Assembly (NCBI GenBank): GCA_036504595.1
Contig: DASXUX010000048.1
Span: 1-6,998, forward strand
Length of the DNA: 6,998 nt
Source of the DNA: DASXUX01 sp036504595
GTDB lineage: Bacteria > Planctomycetota > SZUA-567 > H5-PLA8
Direction: 5' to 3'
Shown here one piece after another: positions 6,301 to 6,998 of the stretch (positions are counted from its first letter, which is position 1; the number at the start of each line of letters is the position of its first letter). The notes under the pieces are model-generated. The model was given only the letters and a program-made list of their open reading frames with translations. It had not been told where the DNA came from and made no database searches. A program made the position numbers and the translations under genes.

Positions 6301-6998
6301 GCTACTGCCACGATTCCGGCACAGACGCCACGCACGCCACGATCGGCCCTCGCGCCACGCTGTTCCCGGCGACGGGCCGGAAGATGATGGGCGGGGGCGT
6401 CGACAACGGTTCCCCGTCGTTCGTCACGACCGACAACAGCTGCGCCGGCGTGCAGTGCCACAACCGGAAGAGCACGGCGGCAACCTACAACTGGTACACG
6501 GGCGCTGCGAAGCAGTGCGTCATGTGCCACACGCCAGGCGGCGCTTTCGACAACAACCCGCGCTCCGGCCTGCACGCGGTGACCGCGGCGGGCGTGACCA
6601 AGCACGACAACACGTTGATGCCGACCAGCGGCTTGACGGGTTGCCAGTCGTGTCACTGGAACACGGGCTGGCCGGCGCAGTCGACCACCCAGACGCACAT
6701 CAACGGCAGCAATCCCCCGGTCGACAACGCGGCGTTGACGCTGAACCGCCCGAACATGTTCTTTGTCGACAACGCGACGTCCAACCGGGCGACCTGCCAG
6801 GGTACTGGTCTCGACAACGTGGTGGGCTGCCACACCGACCGGGGCGCCTGGAAGCGTCTGTGGTCGACCGAGGCCGACAACACGGCGACGGCGGTCGGCT
6901 CCCCGCGGTGCAACGTCTGCCACGGCCAGTGGTCCACGATGGCGGGCAGCGCGGGCTGGCGCGACAACACGTCGCACTTCAACGCCGACAGCGCGTTC
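222..6998 (+). CDS. Giant secreted multiheme c-type cytochrome, partial at 3' end
   Basis: The frame stays open for 2259 codons from the ATG at 222 to the window edge, with no stop. I count 38 CxxCH, 2 CxxxCH (residues 220, 306), 8 CxxxxCH (399, 474, 639, 755, 869, 1283, 1681, 2074) and 3 long-spaced C(x10-12)CH candidates (1405, 1798, 2192). Each such motif would bind one heme through two cysteines, with His as axial ligand. After the signal peptide, the only cysteine I find outside these motifs is C1267. No membrane segment follows the signal peptide, so the visible protein is periplasmic, outer-surface or secreted. The repeats match the CxxxxCH...CxxCH class known from Geobacter, together with doubled CxxCH motifs (CxxCHxxH). 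The expected role is electron storage or transfer, possibly to extracellular acceptors; this is inference. The C-terminus, which could hold an anchor or more repeats, is missing. Cytochrome identity is near certain, the specific function unknown. Confidence 0.97.
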   Translation, partial: MSARISAPRMVVLLVCLLGGLLGFSPRTALAKHNTITETTNCDLCHVMNTFLVEDNTAYLRAGARSLSNMKALNGNKVPSMKNLAAGPKSVGCTFCHYNTGLTTRMKDVLDQFGGRLSQHPVDRTYSIDNATTTRNVSLSANTNTTRWMSNWDNTWPEPANQIGCTDCHNVSNSTANAGTGAGGYPEHPEAVDRITNPVMLRGGAASWDNGISHASNSFCVNICHNGSTGPTSGYKMGHYAFGAYDNAGSTGTLKEPSKIPLRTSNCVDCHETHYSGSQKNLFGERGDSGRLLPSQSTNLITTSNCTNICHNDNTFNAVGHGRAISSSNIAMGVQCTTCHNASVAHRTPSNMKRLLVTEDSNKATLTEDLSTNGIDDDYDGVVDNPEEKTLKRSGESNCSVGSCHSDRHLHAGTGKVNSTPGSASCLQCHDMHGNGVDNNIRMIKSVIMGKTIRYTAKTDFMRVDNSATVANLCDNPGCHQKPLGSVATPGTILGDVPEHVQANVGPGYDCSGCHPHNSNTGGGSFLPACNSCHSYPGQSYIAGTHQLSPIHTKHVDLSTGYGYACSVCHYQYLHNKSGVTSASQWQFAYTASNVKIKFDGRVNPPNAFGPTYAGVAADNNSGTATAIGTATTTGNGACQGLYCHGNSASARVWSGYVGAPTWNDNTSGTCGTCHKATIANPPQTAAHPKHADNTAVGYGITCNTCHYATTSDGITITDRAAHVNVNNPQILVSWNNTDNQVKTGNPYSLATKTCSNIYCHSPGTKVNQAAYDNGAYGWPVWTQVGSITCNHCHGDATRTDGTPNYPNNSPKINSHPKHIASGDGCQMCHAQTTTTGTTITNRSNHVNAFYDVNNDNVTHNFSYAVPTCTSIACHGTNSATWGGASPQCSDCHLGTGDTNQFQTPNATWYAAGVAASIDNTEWLYSGHGRKTTNYDVSGNPPADFGTKAGLGGDPCYYCHDAGVGHRVATNPFRLAVQTGVTGFANSGWNATCLVCHSKTTNPQGYRPTGMPPYTLVNGAAADRIDTAHYGARHSASDNTGGGYFCWDCHDPHGNRKNSTTGNIYMMQSNVLPKTDGLYGARGASGELNAGMVFLKDNTVATGGDWARSDNKGLCQVCHHGDGTGSATTAKFYAQSSNWNLAANNHYRNALCISCHNHDKSFDASCSGCHGGALGTTTKNYWPDNVAGLMPDKMGRHQAHVDNLSVRWFNLTAAALLNDPASDNKQKQICAYCHTDPRGTPFGLQHLNGTLNVTMHTFWQDLTAIDCTTLNPTASYDNTVDSCSNVNCHNNKAAAGPTYGWYGAGGSRPNNCIICHTAGGFAGERRNPTTGLHSISAAAVAAGVRPHDNGLAANGCLECHWQAGWPAQSASLAHINGINTDNAALTLTRVGMVFTENAAVNRSTCQGFGLDNAIAVGCHTDRGAWKRLWSTEADNTATAVGSPRCNVCHGQWSTMAGSAGWRDNTSHFNADNAFTSNHGKTHDAAPELCTQCHPYNGGATHENKLITMNDNATLVSDNAVSRRAGCSQCHNGVDYANGKTPDTNHTVPLSVFPLQKTSGVQVTASCTTCHGDGASRSWPQKPGTGPASKVSLTADYNYNGEHLLHLTELATRLGGYNLADNAQWTPLQQQVLCNYCHDAATDPTHATAGPRAELFPTTGRKMMGGGVDNGSPSFVAADNSCAGVQCHNRKNTTATYNWYTGAAKQCVMCHTPGDVTVGTDNPITGLHVISPASVTAGVKPHDNSLASNGCRECHWNTGWPAQSTSQTHINSSKDNAATTLNRTGMIFTENAAVNRSTCQGFGLDNAIAVGCHTDRGAWKRLWSTEADNTATAIGSPRCNVCHGQWSTMSGSAGWRDNTSHFNADAAFTSTHGKTHDDAPELCTQCHPYDGGATHENKLITMNDNATRVSDNAVSGRAGCSQCHNGVDYANGKTPDINHTFPLSIFPMQKVQGPKVTASCTVCHGDGANRLWPQKPGVGPTVKVSIKADYNYNGEHLLHLTELATRLGGYNLADNSTWGTAEQQVLCSYCHDSGTDATHATIGPRATLFPATGRKMMGGGVDNGSPSFVTTDNSCAGVQCHNRKSTAATYNWYTGAAKQCVMCHTPGGAFDNNPRSGLHAVTAAGVTKHDNTLMPTSGLTGCQSCHWNTGWPAQSTTQTHINGSNPPVDNAALTLNRPNMFFVDNATSNRATCQGTGLDNVVGCHTDRGAWKRLWSTEADNTATAVGSPRCNVCHGQWSTMAGSAGWRDNTSHFNADSAF
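345..1661 (+). other. N-terminal multiheme region of the giant cytochrome (ten heme motifs, paired CxxCH)
   Basis: Residues 42-480 carry ten heme motifs: CxxCH at 42, 93, 165, 267, 336 and 426; CxxxCH at 220 and 306; CxxxxCH at 399 and 474. Two groups look like doubled CxxCH motifs in which the first site is followed by xxH: CVDCHETH at 267 paired with CTNICH at 306, and CLQCHDMH at 426 paired with CDNPGCH at 474. In both pairs the second site has a longer spacing than the canonical one. Unlike the C-terminal part, this region shows no tandem duplication. It may form a separately folded head domain; that is inference from the lack of repetition. Confidence 0.7.
1338..1385 (+). other. Acidic calcium-loop-like motif (residues 373-388)
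   Basis: The segment reads NGIDDDYDGVVDNPEE and lies between the heme motifs at 336 and 399. It fits the D-x-D-x-D-G-x-x-D spacing (D376, D378, D380, G381, D384) of calcium-binding loops of the thrombospondin type 3 / EF-hand-like kind. Similar NGxDDDxDG sequences are common in secreted bacterial proteins. Calcium binding would be structural and is inferred only from spacing. Confidence 0.5.
1752..2135 (+). other. Transitional multiheme segment before the 115-residue repeats
   Basis: Residues 511-638 contain CSGCH (511), CNSCH (530) and CSVCH (566), then about 70 residues without a heme motif. The part around 550-570 has HxxxH followed by GYGYACSVCH, which resembles HPKHADN...GYGITCNTCH near residues 690-707 in the next repeat. 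It therefore looks like a diverged or partial copy of that repeat, lacking the leading CxxxxCH at the expected place. Confidence 0.5.
2136..2483 (+). repeat. CxxxxCH...CxxCH repeat 1 (residues 639-754)
   Basis: The repeat begins with CQGLYCH (639), followed by CGTCH (671) and CNTCH (703). Before the third site lies a His-rich AAHPKH, and after it a DGITITDRAAHVN segment that recurs in the next copy. The order CxxxxCH, CxxCH, H-x-x-H, CxxCH is that of the Geobacter CxxxxCH...CxxCH domain. The length is 116 residues to the start of the next copy. Confidence 0.75.
2484..2825 (+). repeat. CxxxxCH...CxxCH repeat 2 (residues 755-868)
   Basis: This copy begins with CSNIYCH (755), followed by CNHCH (790) and CQMCH (826), with SHPKHI before the last site and TTITNRSNHVN after it, parallel to repeat 1. 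It is 114 residues long. The two copies are diverged in sequence but match in motif order and spacing, so this is an older duplication than the 393-residue units further on. Confidence 0.75.
2826..2900 (+). repeat. Truncated CxxxxCH...CxxCH repeat 3 (residues 869-893)
   Basis: It begins with CTSIACH (869) and continues to CSDCH (889), only 20 residues on instead of 32-35. The His-rich segment and third heme motif are absent; the next heme site is at residue 956. It appears to be a shortened terminal copy. Confidence 0.6.
3087..3923 (+). other. Middle region with seven canonical CxxCH sites, including a doubled CxxCH motif
   Basis: Residues 956-1234 hold seven CxxCH sites at 956, 993, 1046, 1115, 1152, 1166 and 1230, with no variant spacings. 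CWDCHDPHGN at 1046 paired with CQVCH at 1115 is a clear doubled CxxCH motif. The sites at 1152 and 1166 are the closest pair in the protein (14 residues apart), so their hemes may be in near contact. A lone cysteine, C1267, lies downstream (4020) before the tandem units begin; it has no partner in a heme motif. Confidence 0.7.
4068..5261 (+). repeat. 393-residue-class tandem unit 1 (398 residues, nine heme motifs)
   Basis: Residues 1283-1680. Heme motifs in order: CxxxxCH 1283; CxxCH 1312, 1356; long-spaced C(x12)CH 1405-1419; CxxCH 1445, 1489, 1526, 1566, 1633. The first third, to about base 4380, is clearly diverged from units 2 and 3, whereas the rest is nearly identical to them in DNA. 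In the 60 bases 4425-4484 it matches unit 2 apparently without difference through C(x12)C, then follows unit 3 more closely. Conserved landmarks are RGAWKRLWSTEADN, GQWSTM, KLITMNDNAT and RKMMGGGVDNGSPSF. Confidence 0.92.
5262..6440 (+). repeat. 393-residue-class tandem unit 2 (393 residues, nine heme motifs)
   Basis: Residues 1681-2073. Heme motifs: CxxxxCH 1681; CxxCH 1706, 1750; long-spaced C(x12)CH 1798-1812; CxxCH 1838, 1882, 1919, 1959, 2026. The order is the same as in unit 1, with the same landmarks, and the period from the shared GAWKR segment is 1179 bases. Its first third resembles unit 3 much more than unit 1. All length differences between units are multiples of three, so the frame is kept. 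Confidence 0.95.
6441..6998 (+). repeat. 393-residue-class tandem unit 3, cut by the window end
   Basis: Residues 2074-2259. Heme motifs seen: CxxxxCH 2074; CxxCH 2099, 2141; long-spaced C(x10)CH 2192-2204; CxxCH 2230. The long-spaced loop is two residues shorter than in units 1 and 2. From 6825 to 6989 it differs from unit 1 at 2 of 165 bases. The window stops inside the segment after WRDNTSHFNAD, so more of this unit, and possibly further units, lie downstream. Confidence 0.92.

Noticed and set aside
6093..6977. Second minus-strand open frame repeating the same antisense sequence
   Set aside because: It is the antisense shadow of tandem units 2 and 3, similar to part of the longer antisense frame because the DNA itself is duplicated.
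4068..6998. CRISPR-like or insertion-sequence-like explanation for the long repeats
   Set aside because: The period is about 1.18 kb, the repeats are continuous coding sequence in one frame with heme motifs, and there are no spacers, terminal inverted repeats or transposase.
222..6998. GACAAC as a DNA-level element (uptake or protein-binding motif)
   Set aside because: Nearly all copies are in the coding frame as Asp-Asn, synonymous forms also occur, and I found only one out-of-frame copy (3218), so the signal is better explained at the protein level.

Overview
The window is dominated by one very large, incomplete gene for a secreted multiheme c-type cytochrome. It starts at 222 and is still open when the window ends at 6998, giving 2259 codons without a stop. 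By my count the visible part carries 38 canonical CxxCH heme sites, 2 CxxxCH, 8 CxxxxCH and 3 long-spaced C(x10-12)CH candidates, or 51 possible hemes at about one per 44 residues. Upstream, bases 1-137 are the 3' end of another multiheme cytochrome gene on the same strand. The two are separated by an 84-base, visibly AT-richer gap. No RNA gene, mobile element or CRISPR array was seen.

The domain style is the one first described in Geobacter sulfurreducens: CxxxxCH...CxxCH repeats (GSu_C4xC__C2xCH type) plus doubled CxxCH motifs. With the GC-rich coding sequence and the row of multiheme genes, this suggests a metal-respiring Desulfuromonadota/Geobacterales-like bacterium. Other multiheme-rich phyla (Acidobacteriota, Nitrospirota and others) cannot be excluded. 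The likely role is electron storage or transfer across the periplasm or outside the cell, which is inference.

Layout of the giant protein: signal peptide (residues 1-31); N-terminal multiheme region with paired CxxCH motifs, two CxxxCH sites and a calcium-loop-like acidic motif (about 32-510); transitional region (511-638); CxxxxCH/CxxCH repeats of about 115 residues (639-893); a stretch with only canonical CxxCH (956-1234); then tandem units of about 393 residues, two complete and a third cut by the window end (from 1283), with nine heme motifs per complete unit.

Points most worth a second look: the long-spaced C(x10-12)CH sites fall where the 115-residue period predicts a CxxxxCH; the tandem units show a mosaic identity pattern that suggests gene conversion; and the dipeptide Asp-Asn occurs about 53 times against about 6 for Asn-Asp.
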